A stretch of DNA of 64,000 nucleotides from Ancylostoma caninum (taxonomy: Eukaryota > Nematoda > Chromadorea > Rhabditida > Ancylostomatidae): the NCBI GenBank assembly GCA_037903475.1, contig JBAJFG010000082.1:1-64000 (forward strand). The letters run 5' to 3'. The translations under genes and the position numbers were made by a program. Below the pieces are notes generated by a model. It did not search any database. It saw only the letters and a list, made by a program, of their open reading frames with translations, and was not told where the DNA came from. Positions 44,601 through 59,600 of this stretch are shown here, one piece after another. Every line of letters starts with the position of its first letter. Position 1 is the stretch's first letter.

Positions 44601-47600
44601 AGATGCTGTCAATGTTCCTATGGGTTTAGTAGCAGGTGTTCGGCTTTGACGCTGTTAATTGCTCCCTCGGAATTCCGAAATATTCCGGCTGGTTTCAGTG
44701 CAGCCAGTTGTGTACATCACGGAAAATAAAATTTGGAAATTTTTCTGTCTCCGGGAGAAGGACACCGGACCGATCACATAAGTGCTGAGGATGCTATAGG
44801 ATTCTCGGGATATTGTCAAGTACATGACGATTCATGCTGCCTTGGATTTGATGAGGTAGCTCTCATAAAGGTGCAATGAAATCTACGAGACACCACCAGA
44901 GTGAGATACTGTAGTCTGGAACTCTAAAAACTGACTAAATCAGTTTGATTTGGATGAAGCGAACTGAAGGAGACATTTCCAGAGCAAAAGCCTCCAGATT
45001 CACCGTGGAAATTCGTGTATGGGGCAAGAGAACACACGCACTTGGGTTGGTGACCAGCATTCTCCACCGTTGGTGACCAGCATTCTCCACTTCAAGTAGT
45101 CCTGTTTCGAGAAATATAGGGCCGTGGGAATCGTCATGTATATGACAATATTCCAGGAATCGTTTAGCATCCTCACCACTTATGGGATCGTTCCGGTGTC
45201 CCTTTGCCGGAGACAGAAAAATTTCCAAACTTCATTTTCCGTGATGTACACAACTGGGTGCACTGAAACCAGTCGAAATATTTCGGAATTCCAGGGTGGC
45301 AATCGACTGCATTCAAGCCAAACACCTGTGACTAAACCTATACGAACGTCAGCAGCATCTATCCCTTCTAAACAGAGCTGAAAGAAAGAGCCAGGAAAGA
45401 AGGCTGACAGAAACATCCATGGAGGATCACTGCTGAATCCACCTCAAATAGTCTTCTCAGAAGTCAACCAGTGGTCAAAACACACGCACGTTCTCTCGCG
45501 TATATGGGTTGATTCTGCACCAAGGAACCAATACGTGGTCAGATACTAACGATAGACTTTATTTTGTTACACATTCCGGGTGGTGCCAAATCACAGATTT
45601 CGACTTCTCCGAGAAAAGATTTTCTTAAAAAATAGATGGTCCATGGAATGAGCAGTTCTTAACTTATTCCTATCTCATATGAGTATTTATAACTCCCACA
45701 AAAATTTGGACCTAAATGCTCTGCTTTGAAAGAAGTTGTGAACGAAAAACCAAAAGTTGCAATCTTTTTGCTCGCTACTGTATATATTAGCAAACTTAGA
45801 ATGGCGTAGTAGGCGTGCATTTGACAAAGCAGTTATCCAATTATGCTTTGAAGGGAAGACTACCTTCACAAGACGTTTGGATTTGGAAGTAGAATGTTTG
45901 CCGATCCTATAGGCCTCCGCCGGGCGATACTCGACACCGAATGTATCCAAAATCTGGGTAATTTTTGTCTCAGTGTCGATTTACCGCTCGGACGGTAGAT
46001 TGCTGCTCGATAACTCTGGCAAACCAGAGACCACGATACTTCTCGCCCTTTTCTCTGCAATGATTTCGTCGGCCTCTTTGGGAAGTTTAGCGCGGAGTGC
46101 GGCAACCAATTTCTCGATTAGCCGGTCAAACTATCGTTCTTGAATACAATTTTGCTTCAATGAAAAAACGCTCGTTTACAACTGGAAAAACTACATAGCA
46201 TGTGATTACTTAAAGGCAGCACCTAAAATAATTGTGATATCTGTGGTCTTTAGGCTATAGGAACATTGACAAGAGCCTGCTTTGTTTTTTTCTAACTCCT
46301 TAGCATAATGTGCGCACACTTGTCTCGACCCTACCAAACGCACTGCACGGCAGAATCAATGCCAGATTTATGATCAGAGCTTAAACTGACTCTGTGAAAT
46401 GTTTCAAGAGATTCTGGAGACAATTAGAATTGCTGTGGAATACTTGTGCTCCCCGTGCTTTCAAGAAACGGAAAGTGCTCGAGAGTGAAGCAAACTGCAC
46501 GTAAGTGATCATCTGCGTGATGGTGAAAACACTTGGCCAGCACCCTTCTCTCTTTCTAATTTTCTTTCTTCCTGTGGTATTTGAGCATGCAAGACCAGAG
46601 CAATTAATTAGTACCTGGAATAAGAAGTTCCGCAAGCAACGGCGTCTCCTAGCTTGAACGCCTCCGTCACCGCATGTTACAGAGCAAACCGACCAGGAAG
46701 ACCAAGAGGACCAGCTCGTCTCTCAAAAAAGAAGGCAATTCTTCGAATATGAGGGGCAGTAAGCAACTAATACCATATTCACCTCCAAAAACGGAATTAA
46801 TTTTTATTCAAACAGGGGATTGATTTACGGCTTTACAAATGGAAGGTTGAAGACAATTGGGGGTATCCACGGAGGAATTTCTGTTTGAGAAAATGAGTGT
46901 ATCGAAAACTTTGTATCAATGCAGAAACTTTAGGAAAATTCCACAGCTGAACTTGAGATCTGGGCTTATCAAGGGTTTCCAAAAAAGTAGCCACTTTGCA
47001 AGTATCAGCTACACTAGACTAAACTACTTGGATGAGATAACTCGACGCAAAGAATTTCTGTGAGTGCAGCAGTTAATTCGTGCGAGATGTCTCCCAAGAT
47101 TTCTAGGCAACGGCATTCCCTTTACAGTATGTCAGCGAAACACTCATCGGACGGTAGATCCCCCTAGCGCGGGCCCCATCTCCATCAGTTAGGGAGGTCG
47201 GCGTTGGCTGGAAGAATTCTCGTACTACTACCTAGATATGACTATATTCGGAAAGACTCGTTCCAGACCGATGGTTTTTTTTAAATTACTGAAACAGGTG
47301 TACTATGGCCATTTTGATTTAGGGCTGGTTTCTTTTTGGCCATATAACCTAGCCTCACATAGCACTTGCGCAAGCTGGTACAAGAGCGTGAGCGTAGCAC
47401 AGCTCCCCGACAGCAGTTTCATTCACCCTGTGAACGAAGTCACTCACGCTTCCTAAAACAGTCTCATTAACGAAAGAATGAAACCACTTTGGCTTACAGC
47501 GCTATGCTCACGCCCTTGCATCAGCTCGCACTAGTAATACGTGATGATGTAGCGATACGGCTGCAAGAGAATCAGAATTGGATGAGAATGAACATGAGTA

Positions 47601-50600
47601 TAGTAGTCTGATGGGGGATGAGAGATGAAATAAAGGCCAGATCACTTCGCACTGAAAGCGAAGAGAAATTATGGAAAGTTAGTCTAAGGCCTCACACTCC
47701 TTATAGAATTACTACTCGTTTAGGTTAGAAAACCATCAATCCCGGAAAGAATGTTGACCGCATAGAGGGTCTGCATTACAATTTTTCCCGCCCAATCCGA
47801 CATGTTTCTATAACCGCTAGCAAAACCCAACAAACGTCGCAAAGTAGCCGAAAGTAATGATGATTATGCCAGTGATTGATACGGCGTTGGTGTGAGGTCC
47901 TTGTTATACGGTCTTTTGAGCTAGCTAAAGGTTGCTGTTTGCAGGCCTTACTTTTGAACACAGAAGGAAAATTCGGATTGACGAATCGTAACTAGATATT
48001 AAAAACTTGCAACAGCTAGTGCAACGATTGACTGACGACTGTTTCATACCGGAGTTCTTCACTTGTACCTGATACTAAATTTCCATCAGGGCAAGACTGC
48101 AAGTTACAGCTCTCTTTCGCTGTTTCTCGTGGTTGTGATGGGCAGTGTTGCCCGACGCAGACACGTGTCCTAAAAAATAGAATGTCAGCTGAGCCGCAGA
48201 GATACAAACAGTTTCTAAGAGAAGAATTTGAGACGAATACTATAACTCACCTTCTCCTCTTTCCCGAACCGCAAGTATGAGAACACTCTGACCACTCTGT
48301 CCATGCTCCCCACTCCTCGTTTTCAACAGGAACAATTCGTCCACCATGTGCCACCACCTAAACTTAATCAGCAATCATTGCTCCTGTTGGATCTGTTTTT
48401 TTTAACAGCAGGATCATTGTCTGCGATCGAGTATTCACCAAGCAAACTGCAAGTTACTGTTATATTACTAAAAATTTAACTAGGCAGGAAAGGAATGAGT
48501 GGTATCAATAACTAGCTGTTGGTAATCCGCGGAAAATTGTGATCCATTTTTGTTTTAACCGTAAAACTACCAAATTGGTGAACTAATCACCTTCCTAGGC
48601 CGTGACAACGATATAGCTAGCTAACGAAACCACCAGACCACTGTTATCATATAACCCAATTGCATGGTCTGGGAGTGAATGCAGCAACTGATCAACCACT
48701 GGCAAGTTGAACAGCAGAACTTGTTCCCGATATAAAAGCCTTAGACGGCTGATGAAGAAGTGATGATCCTCCACGGCCAACAACCTCACTCAGTTGCGCT
48801 AGCCTGTGTCCAGCTGTTTTAATTTGTACTAGAACTTTTAACTGAAAATTTTGCTGAAATTGGCATGTGGAATAGTTTCTTTTCTTGGTCGTTCTTTCGT
48901 GTCATTCCATTTTTAGATCCGGCCCACTGGGAAACTAGCTGAGACTACCCTGCTTCGAGAATTCCCTCCGAACCACATCATTACTATAGAGTGAGATCAA
49001 ATCACAGCATCAGAACAAGAGGTTCTCTAGGGTGGGGCTCTTCAGAGCAAGGTTTAAAGAGATGGAAGCAATCGTTCCTCAGCGTCTGGGATCGACGTTG
49101 CTCGTGTGATTGCGCTATTTTTTTTCGATCGAAAACTCCATCCGCATTGAGCCTTAGTAATCGCATATCATCTTCAATCCTGTCCAGCCAACGAGTTTTG
49201 GGTCTTCCTCTCGGTCTGCGTCCTTCCACAGTAATGTTCATTGCTGCTTTGGCGACTGAGCTGTAGTCACTACTTAGGACATGACTGTACCAGCGTAGCT
49301 TCTCTTCGTGACATCTTTGCTGTAATATAATAATAATATGCCGTAATAATGGATGTAACTCCGAACAAAGAGCGCACGTCTTCGTGTCGCACTCTGTAAA
49401 GACGTGTAATCCAGTGAGACCACCAAATCATACTCACTTCCAATGGATAGAGGACCTGCTCGTGTTTTAAAGTGGTTGGTCAGCATTCTGCTCCATACAG
49501 CGCAACTGGCTGGACTACTGCACGAGAAATCTTTGACTTCAGGTTCAACGAGACCTTGCTATCGCACAATAATCCGTTACCTGTCTCCACTTGCTCCATG
49601 CAGCGTTCGCTCTTCATTTAGTCCCATCAATGTATTACCGTAGGCTGAGGTAAGGGATCCGAGGTACTTGAACACGGAGACCTTTGGAAGTTCCTCATCG
49701 ATAGAAATTGTATCGGGTACTTGTTCTTCGCATTCGATGTACTCTAATTTCCTTATGTTAAGTTTCATCCCATATCATTCGAGCTAGTCTTTCCAAGTCT
49801 CGACCTGCTTGCTTGCAGCGACTACGACATCGTCTGCATGAAGGAGCGTCCATAGTGGTCCTGACTGGAGATCAGTCGATACTGTGTTCATGCAGATGAT
49901 GAAGAGAGGCGGTGAAGGTCCAGAGCTTTGATGGACTCCCACGCGGACATCAAACGGTGCCGATGGGAGTAATCCATCGTGCGATATTTAGCGGCTTTCT
50001 TCCTGATTACGTTGACGATCTTTCTAGCATGGCTCCAATGCCAACATCTCGAAGTAGAAGACATGGCGAAAACTTCGTTCACAAAATGAAAGCGTGGTTT
50101 GATGCTTGGAACAACTTCCATCGCCGTATTCACATAACCGTAATGGACTAGCTCGGAGAATATTTCTGAACAATCCGTGGCGAACATCCCTCAATTTGCA
50201 GGCTGCAGTGAGTGAGGAAGTAAAAAGCTGGAGATGAGTTACTGTCTAAAATAGGTGATAATCTCAAATTCACTCAAAGGATAAAGGATGAAGTGGACGG
50301 CGTTAATCAATCCTGTTTGAGGGATCCGCGTTCGACTTCATCTGGGGTGGTAGTAAATCTCTTGGAACGGAGACGAAACGATGAGCAGAAAGTCGCGATG
50401 AACTGTCAGCTCTGGTTTGCAACCATGAACTAGCTAGGAGCTAACTGAAAACCGTGTCTTTGGATGATGAGGCTCTTGCAAAACCTTCAAACCCTTAGAG
50501 GTTCCGAACCCTCACAGATGGGATACTCGCTGTCCTCGGAGTATGCTGACATACCTCTGAACCATGGATTCCATTGTTATCGGAAGTTATGTGACCAATA

Positions 50601-53600
50601 TAATCCAAGCGGCCAGTGAATCTCTTCCCGCATAACCTAACTTTGAAGCGATAAGCCCAAAAATATAATTCTGCGCCCATAAAATATGTGGAATTTAATA
50701 TAGGAAGTTGTAGGACTCAGAGGTCAGCCAGGAAATCGGAGTCATCAATGATCTCCGACGGAAGGTCATGGTGATCGGGATAGTGGGAACATCGATCAGC
50801 TGAGTTTACCCGGAAATGCGTCTTTACCGGAAAAGAGTCAGTCCACACTCGACTGGCTACAGCGATGAACTCGAACCATGAGCAAAAAGTCCTCTGGAGG
50901 ACTTCTTCGCAAAACGACAAGGTCGCTGTCTGCGTCTCGCGCGGCGCACACTCTTTCGCTCACCGCGTCGTCGTTGTTTCATACTGGCAGCAAGTTCAGC
51001 GTGACGGTGAGCTCATAGTTCGATTTCGAACTGTGAGTTAACCTGTAAGTATGGTCTCATAGTTTTCAAGCACCGCAACTAGAGAACCACGTTTATTCCA
51101 ATGGGGCTTACGTTACTTTCCCCCAGTTCTCCGTAAGCTGGGAGTTAGCTGCCAGTTAACGTTCATCGTTAACATCGTAGGTTTATTACCACCCCTGGTA
51201 TTTGTAAAGGCACTGAATGCGTACGTGCCCCATACAGTGACTTGCGGGGGGCATCCGATATGTCACAAGTCAGTGCTTCATCCTCCTAGACTTCTCTGGT
51301 ACCAATTTAACGACCCCGGGGGATGGAAGGCTTGGTTGGGCTTCGAACCATCGATCATGTGCGTGCGCAGTGAGTCTCTTACCACTGCGAAACACGCGCC
51401 CCCTCAAATTCACTTATTCTTTGTTAACACCAGGTTCTTAATAGATTTTCGAACTTTTGGTTTCATTATTTCAAATTAAATAAACACCTCAGCAATTTTA
51501 CGTCTGCATTTCGGGACACGGCAGCTCTCAGACTCGAATGTTTTTCTTCTTTTGCTGATTTAGCTAACTCTTTTGCCACTGCCCTGGGTTTTTGAATCAA
51601 AATGAGAGAGGGAAATTTCGGGAAGAACATCATGATCATGAAAAAACAATTATGTTTTGATTATTCTCTTTGTTGCTTACCCTTCTCCTTCCCTTCCCAG
51701 TTATTAGCTCAATTCCAGGATGGTTGCTGGATATACTGGATATGCCGCCAGAGCTGCACCACAAGTCGCATGCTTCTTCCATGTGAGACTCGCCTGAAGC
51801 GTCAGAGATATATGTATGTGTTTTGCGCTTGCAAATCAATAAAATAATGAAGTTGAAAGAGAGATTTTATAACTACATCAGCACGTAGAACAACCAAAGA
51901 AGGCACAGCTTTTGAAGCCGCAGACAATTCTGCTGAAGAAATACAAAACAATACCAATATAGAAATTCCCGACGGTGACGCACTATACAATAGATATCCT
52001 CATTAACATATTCTCGACGATGTGCTCAAACGTTTGACACATGGTGCGATGCGTGGGACCGCGTGCAAAACCGGTTGAGCACAAACGCGTGCTTAAGGGA
52101 CCACCCGTGTCCCATGTGGCACACGGGTGGTCCCTTAAGCGTAAGGTTGTGAATGTGTTAATAATAAAAAAAAGGAAGGTGGAACTATGTGGTTGAAGCA
52201 AGCGCTCCACTGGATCAACAACCAAGCCGTCCACCATATTTAAGATGCAGCCGCCTTTGTCAGAGTCACTGTCGCTCTAAGTGCCTGAAAAGAAAGAAAG
52301 GCGCAAGTGGACAGTACCTTCACAAGAAGCTGCAGAATCGGTGGAGTGCAAGGTGCACTGCCTTGACCTCGTTCGTGAGTGGTATCGAGAACACGAAGGA
52401 CACTCAGTCCACTCTGACCACTCTTTCCAGGTAGGACAAGGACCAGGAACACAGCGTCTCTGTCTCACGGAATCCGAGGAAGGGCAAGATCCTTGAAAAA
52501 TTGTAAATGATTCTTGTGCATGACAAAAAGAAGCGGTAGCTGTGAATAATGTGCGGATAAAATTGTATGGTTAACTGTGAAATTATACGTAATTTTCATC
52601 CCAATCAAGGGCTGCTTTAGCTCCACCGTAAACGACCCCACGTTTACGTACGTGTGAAAGGAAGTGTTCGCCACCATCAATCCATCGATGACCAAGAGCA
52701 AGTTTGTGATGCTAAAATAGCTTGCAGTGCCGGTCAATCATCTTTGCATCACTGAGAACCGCTCATCTGATCTGCCGCGCTGCACCACCTACTGACGAGG
52801 AGCAAAAGACCAGCTATGCGCTGTAGTTGTCCGACGCTGCTGGCACTAATGCCTTGCTTATGCTTCCATAATTTTTCTTAGTGTCTTTACCTCACTTACC
52901 ACTCTAAGCCTGTCACAAATCCGGCTTCTTACTTAAATTACAGAGTGCTAAAGTTCACATAACTTCGGTAGTTCTGTAAATGCTGCCATAAATTGAAGCA
53001 AAATAGTCATAAACCTTTACGAATAAATGTGAACTGCAGAGGAAATCTTCATTATGAGATCAAATCCATGAATTTCTAGATGAGGAGAATTATAAGAAGG
53101 TACCATGTTAGCTTAGTTCTCAGACTTCGGTAAAAAGCCGGAGTGTGCCACGATGATGCAAGCATTTTCTACGAAAATAAGAACGCGAACAAAAACGCTG
53201 AGAAACATAAGCAAGACATCAATACTATACTTCGGAATATTCGAAAATTTCTCCGAATAATCAAATCTCAAATTTATTCGGTTTTCCACTTTTTCCGAAT
53301 AATCGGGTTGTGAATCTATTCGATTTTAAAATTTTTCGAATAATCGAACCTCGAATATATTAAATCTTTACTTTCGAATTTTCGAGTTTATTCGGTTCTT
53401 CAAACTCCGAATATTCGAATAAATTCGAAGTTTGGCTCCAAATTTATTCGCTTGAGCTACCTGACTACTTCGAAATTGGTAAAACTTGCAAAGACTTGAG
53501 GATTTTAACTTATGGCAGTAAGTTAAAATCCTGAGGATTTTAACTTATGGCAGTAAGATCCTATTAGTTTACTGCCATAAATGCTCAGCAAGTGAGACCA

Positions 53601-56600
53601 ACTTCAACCATTACCTTACTCAAAGAATACTCCAGTGCTCTATTTGTTCTAGGTGAAATATAATATGAAAACAAATCCTTATAAGGTGAGGTTGTTGTTA
53701 TTTCGTTTCCTTCACAGTGAAACATCTAATCGTGAAAGAAAATCGTAAAGACGAGGATCTTAGGGACATACTCGAACCATGATGATTGTAGCTGAACGAT
53801 GTCCGTGAAGATATGTCTAACTATTTCGTCTCAACATTGACATGAACGGTTGGCAACAACAGAATAGTTGATTGATAAATTTTTGGAAAGTTGTACACAT
53901 TTCAAGTTAGTGTTCATTTTGAGTATCCAGGGAAAAAAAACGAAGCCTGAAAAAAACCGAAAAAAATGCCGTTTATTGCGTTTATTTCATTTATTGCGAA
54001 CTACTCGATAATACTACGCAAAATATGAAGGAGGGGGGGGGGGGAGAAGAAGTTTGCGGACAAGTGATTTCTTCTATTGTTCAAAATTATTCGATTATTC
54101 GAGATGAAATCGATTCGAATTTCGAAGAAATTCGAAAATGGACTTTTTTCAAATAGTCGAATTTCGAGTAAATTGGAAAATGACTCTTTTTCGAATATTC
54201 AAATTTCGAATCATTCGAATTCGTGTTTATTCGAATTTTCATTCGAATACGTCATTTGGTCCGAAGTATAGTCAGTACCGGCAAGAACTGACAACCATAA
54301 CAGACCAGAAGGGTTTTTTTCTGTAATGTAGACACTGACGGGCAACCTGTGTAAGGTAAGCTCGACTTCTGCTTCCAGATGTGAAGAAGAGGGCAATCGA
54401 TCGTCCGCACCAGCACTTCCGATTTAATTACCTATTTTAGGAGCCATGTTGACGAAATTTGATTGTTGGGTGCATTTAGCCAGATGAAACGGCAAATAAT
54501 CTCGAATTCTTTATACGACCTGCGGTACAGCAGTTTTACTTGCTTTAACAGCAAAAAGCATGGAAGAGGAAGACCGAAGATTTTGGCCCTTAGTCTCACA
54601 AACTATTTTCGCACGAAAGTTGTTCGAAAGTTGAGGATATTCAGCAGCTCATGAATAATTGAATTCGTCATAGTTCGCTCTTTCAGCTGGTTTCAAATGC
54701 CTGAAGCTATGTGTTCAGGTAACCACTACACTCGTCGAGGAGTATAACACCATGGGCGACCACATTGGCAATCAGCGGCCGCAGTCACCTTCTCCGGCGA
54801 CGGCTGTCGCTGATCGCCAATGCTAGCGACGGAGGATCGCCATCGTTGGCGACCAGTCACATTCGGTAGGCACCGGCGTCACAGTCGCTAACAATGGCGA
54901 TCGGTGGCAGCCGTCGCCGGCAACGGTTGGTCGCCGATTTTGGCGATCCCCCGTCGCCAACTTCGGCGGCCGCTTTGAAGCCCTGCCCTCAATCAATGCG
55001 CACTGGATTCACAGCCGCCGGCGATGACGATGCTGGGTGCTACAGTCCTCGAGGACTATAGCGGCAATGTCAGCAACACGTTCATTAATGCGGAAACATT
55101 CTTGATTTACCACCATAATAGGAACAGAAACAAGTAACACATATAGAGAACCTTTGCAAAAAAGAAGCACATCTGGAATGGCTCTGTGAACAACACTATT
55201 TCCTGGATAAAATAACACGAGAAAACCTTTTCTGCATCCCCTTTCCTGGGATTGGAGCCCTTCACCGCACGTCTGGCTGCACTCTGTCCACTCGCTCCAA
55301 TCTTCCCATTCGAAATCATTGGAACTTGCTGGACAGGGCTGTAAAACAAGGGCATATTGTGCACATGCTGGGTTACTCTGTGCGCCATATAATTGACCTG
55401 TTCATTACAAGTTCGTGCTTGTTTGCTAGCCGTTGCACAAAGGTTACCGTCACAGAGGCGCTCGCGGATTTGAAACCCGATACCGCATGAAACCGAGCAA
55501 GGCAACCAGTCTCCCCAGGCGCCCGATGTACATCGCTGAAATTATATCTGTTACACTCCTACGAATTTATCTGGAAACTGAATCCAATTCGATAAACGTC
55601 ACTGTTGAGGGCTTGACAGATATGAATAAAATTACAGCCTTCATTCAAACACATAAACACACCTCTTAAATTCTGAACAAAATTAATTTTCACTGCTTAA
55701 GATCTACAGTGCGTTCCACATTAATAGGATCACCCCCAACCTTCGAGTTCTCCGGAGTAATAAGAACTAGGGGAATTTTTTGCTATGTAGGTATTGATTA
55801 CATCCGTGCTATTGTCAATCGAGCAGAAATGCTTAGCTCCATTCTTTGTTTCATGACATCACAGTAGTTACCAAATTGTTTGCAGATCTAATAGACTTGG
55901 TCAAATGTAGTAGCCAAGTCCATTCTCGCTACGACAAGGTCTGCAACTTTTATTATTAATATTCTTAATATACGATAATATACAACTTTTATTACTAATA
56001 TTCTTACCCCTCCTCTGCATGACTTTGATCCGTCATTATCTCAAGTCAACATTTCACGTTTCAATACGGATCCCAAAAGAGCTGCGGTGACTTGACCACT
56101 CCTCCCCGTCCAATCCAAACTGAGATCGCTTGTCTCTTTCGTAGCAAAATCATCAAACCATCCATTTTCCAATTTGCTCCGTGATGAGGGCTGTCCTCAC
56201 TGTCAAGTCTCATAACTTCGCAGTTCAAAAAGTTCGCAATAGACACATCCACTGCAAAATTACGCGGGAGTAGAATGAATCGCTCGAAGACCAAAAGCTT
56301 TCCAGAGAGCAATAAATAAACTGTTTACGGGGCACGTACTCGTCGAAGGCAGCAGTGGACGGCGATGTCGGTGGAGCATCCGCGGCCTCGAGAAGACGCC
56401 GCGCAACCGAGACGAGCGCCTGAATTGGTGCCGCCTGCCGCCAAAACGCTATTTCTAGGATTTTTAGGCGCTTTTCTTTCCGATATGGTAGGAAATTTCT
56501 AAAACCTGCTAGAAAGGCTGCCAGAAATAGCATAACAGCAGCAGAAGATATAGGTTACGGCGCGCGCTGCTCGATTGCGCAGCGTCCTCCGGCCGCGGAT

Positions 56601-59600
56601 GGGCCATCGCTATCCACTATGCACGCACTAGGAATAGCACGCCCACAACGAACTGCTCAAGCACGACAGAAGGCCGGATCTAGAGAGACAAACTGGGAAG
56701 GCCGCAGAACGCCCGCGCTGTGAAATGATGCTCTACTGTTCACTGTACATAGTATCTCAACGCAGTGAATTAGCTGCATGAGTAGTTAATTCAATTCAGA
56801 AGAAAGGATTAGTCACGTCAGACCTTTATCTGAACAATTTATCTTAACGCAGTATTTATGCCACACCCTTTAGGGATTCGTCGAGACTTCCAGAGATCCA
56901 ATGTTGCCTTAGCTAACAACTTCCGCTAAGAACACTTGAACTCAGGCAGCCCTGATAGATGCACCTAACACCGAGAGCACATGGCACGGAGTTGAAGCTA
57001 CTAAGCAAACGGATTTTGGATGCGGCTGCATGATGATTTGAGGCAGCACCTTACATGTTGTCTAATTCGCTATTGTTCCCAATAAAAATGAGTTTCACCA
57101 AAAACCAAGAGATGCTGAGCATCCACGGTTGCCCCGAGCACTACTTGGAGAAAATGGGTAACACCTCTGCTGTAAAAAATGGTTCAGCAGAACGATGTGA
57201 CGGCTATGGATTGTCCCACCTAACTAACATGTTCACCTGCTGGAATCATGTGGAGTATCATATTCAGTTCGTGACATCTACGCTTACGATAGGACGTTCC
57301 CCAATATTACAGATTTCTAAGAAAAAATCTACCATGCTTGCAGCCTTGATACCTAATGCTGAAAAGACTGCTCAACTGGATGCCAAATCGCGTTTGGGAA
57401 ATGATTTCTGAACAAGGAGAACCCATAAATTTAGTCATCATAACTGGGTTTTCTAGATGAAACTTCGTTAAACAGGAATATTAATCCTTGTAAGTTGATT
57501 GGTGGACATGGCTTTTACCAGAATTCAGGTAGAGCTAGTGTCGAAATTTTTGGAATCCATTTATAATTGTGACGCACAGTGTATCAGAAAGTCAAGACGA
57601 TTTCGGAGAACTCAAACGTTCGAACACTTGGACGAGCAAAACTCAAGTCATTCAAAAAACCGAGCATTCGGAAATTCGGTGGAAATTTCAAACGTGAAAT
57701 TTTACCTCGGTATTACATTGCTCCACCTCGAAAGCTGCACCTTCACATTCGCCAAACTGTGGGCAAGTCCTCTCTCGTTTTCTATGTCCACCATCACAGC
57801 TTTGTGAGCAATCACTCCACTCCGACCATTCTAGCCAACAGGATGCCTAAGCGTTCTCTTGCGTAAAACATATATCATTTTCCTCAACAGAAGAAGGAAC
57901 AAACCGTGGCAGGGTTCCAGCATGAACGTCTTTCCTCAGTTACCTCGTCGCAATTGTCAGTCAAACAAATCCTCTTCCGGCTTTGTTCCCCTTTTCCACA
58001 TTCGCTACGACATGGACTCCAATTACCCCATTCACTAACTTGGTTACATTCTAGTGGGGGTGGGAAACAGGGTCTTTGTTCTTCTGCTTCGCCTGCAATG
58101 AAACAGTGAAAACACTCATGCCCGTTTTCCCGCAAAAGCTTTTGGAACTTGTGTGGAGCCTGCTGATTTTCGCGGAGCCTGATTTACAATTCGCTCCCGA
58201 TTTTCGGAACGTCCGGGATAGTATGACGAACGCGGAAGATCTGCGGAAGTTCCGAATGAAGGCAAGGGAAGAAAGCAATCTCTGAACTTCCGCGTAGCTT
58301 GACACTTTTGGGAATTTCTGCGAAAGCTTGGTTCACTAATAAAGGCGCATGACGCACTACTTTTGAGACATCTGCAGAGCCTTGACGTCATTCGGAGGCT
58401 CCGCGTAACTTCCGGAAGGATAACACAGTGAGGATTGTTCTAGAGCCTTAGCGGAGCTTCGAGACAAATAGAATGATCTAAGATACGAGCACATTGAGTG
58501 GCATATTTTCATCCAACTCTTGCGGTGATGTGTTCTTGCTTGACTTCAGCTAGCCACATACGAAACCGTAGTAAAACATGAAAATTCTTCGGTTGTTCCC
58601 CTTCAAACTGTTTCCCTTTCGTTTACTTCAGAATGACCTGAAAATGACATCTATAGTGTCGAATTTCCGGTAAAACTCGTACCATGTAAATATCCCCCTG
58701 GGATTATTCCCAATGCTACGAAAATTTGATAGATTTTCGTCAAAAGGAGTTTTTTCCATGATATTATTGAAGTCTAGACTTGATGCAGGCTCGTAACACC
58801 GTCAGATGGCGTGATGCGCATCTTCAATAAGGAGAGCATAAATGGAATAACTAATGCTATGCGGTGAAAGCACTTTTGCTGGAGTTCATGACCCTCCACC
58901 TTTCTTCTCGCAACGCGTGGAGGTGTTCATCGGTCCATCGATTTTACTTTACTTCTCGAGTCATGATTGGCCCCATAATGAAAGAATTACGTTATTCTTG
59001 TTCAATTTCCGAAGTTCAGCGGAGCCTCTTCGGAACTTCAGCAGAGCCATCTCGGGACCTACTGCCGGTCACCTGTGGTAGATCCCGAGATGGCTCAGCG
59101 GAAGTTCCGAAAGTATGTATGGGTTAAAACTGGAATTTTCCTTTTTAATCATTCCGAACGCAACTGTGTTTTAATTTTTTAAATTATTCCCTACGCTACC
59201 ACACAACTAATGCTTGGTATTTCCACTCTGTAGGTGTGCGAAGGTGGGTTGAAAGTTTCCGTAAGAATCTCAAAATAGTTGCTGTCTTCAACCATCTTTA
59301 TGGCATTGGTAAATCCTGAGCATGAATTGACTGCAAATATTGACCTGACAAAGTAGGTTTTTGAAGTGTTGTTCTATTCAATCCGCTTCAAATGCACTCG
59401 GTTATATGCGAAACTCAGGCAGAAAAGTCGAGTTTTTTCCACTTGTATGTAAAAACCGCAAGAAAGTCAAAACGCATTTGTATGCTGATCAAGATAACTC
59501 ATTACCTTTATTATCCATGCTGAGCTTCTGATTTGAAAACAGGGATTGGCTGCAGCCGAACAAAGAACAGTACGTGGAAAAAACTGGCATATTGAAGGTG

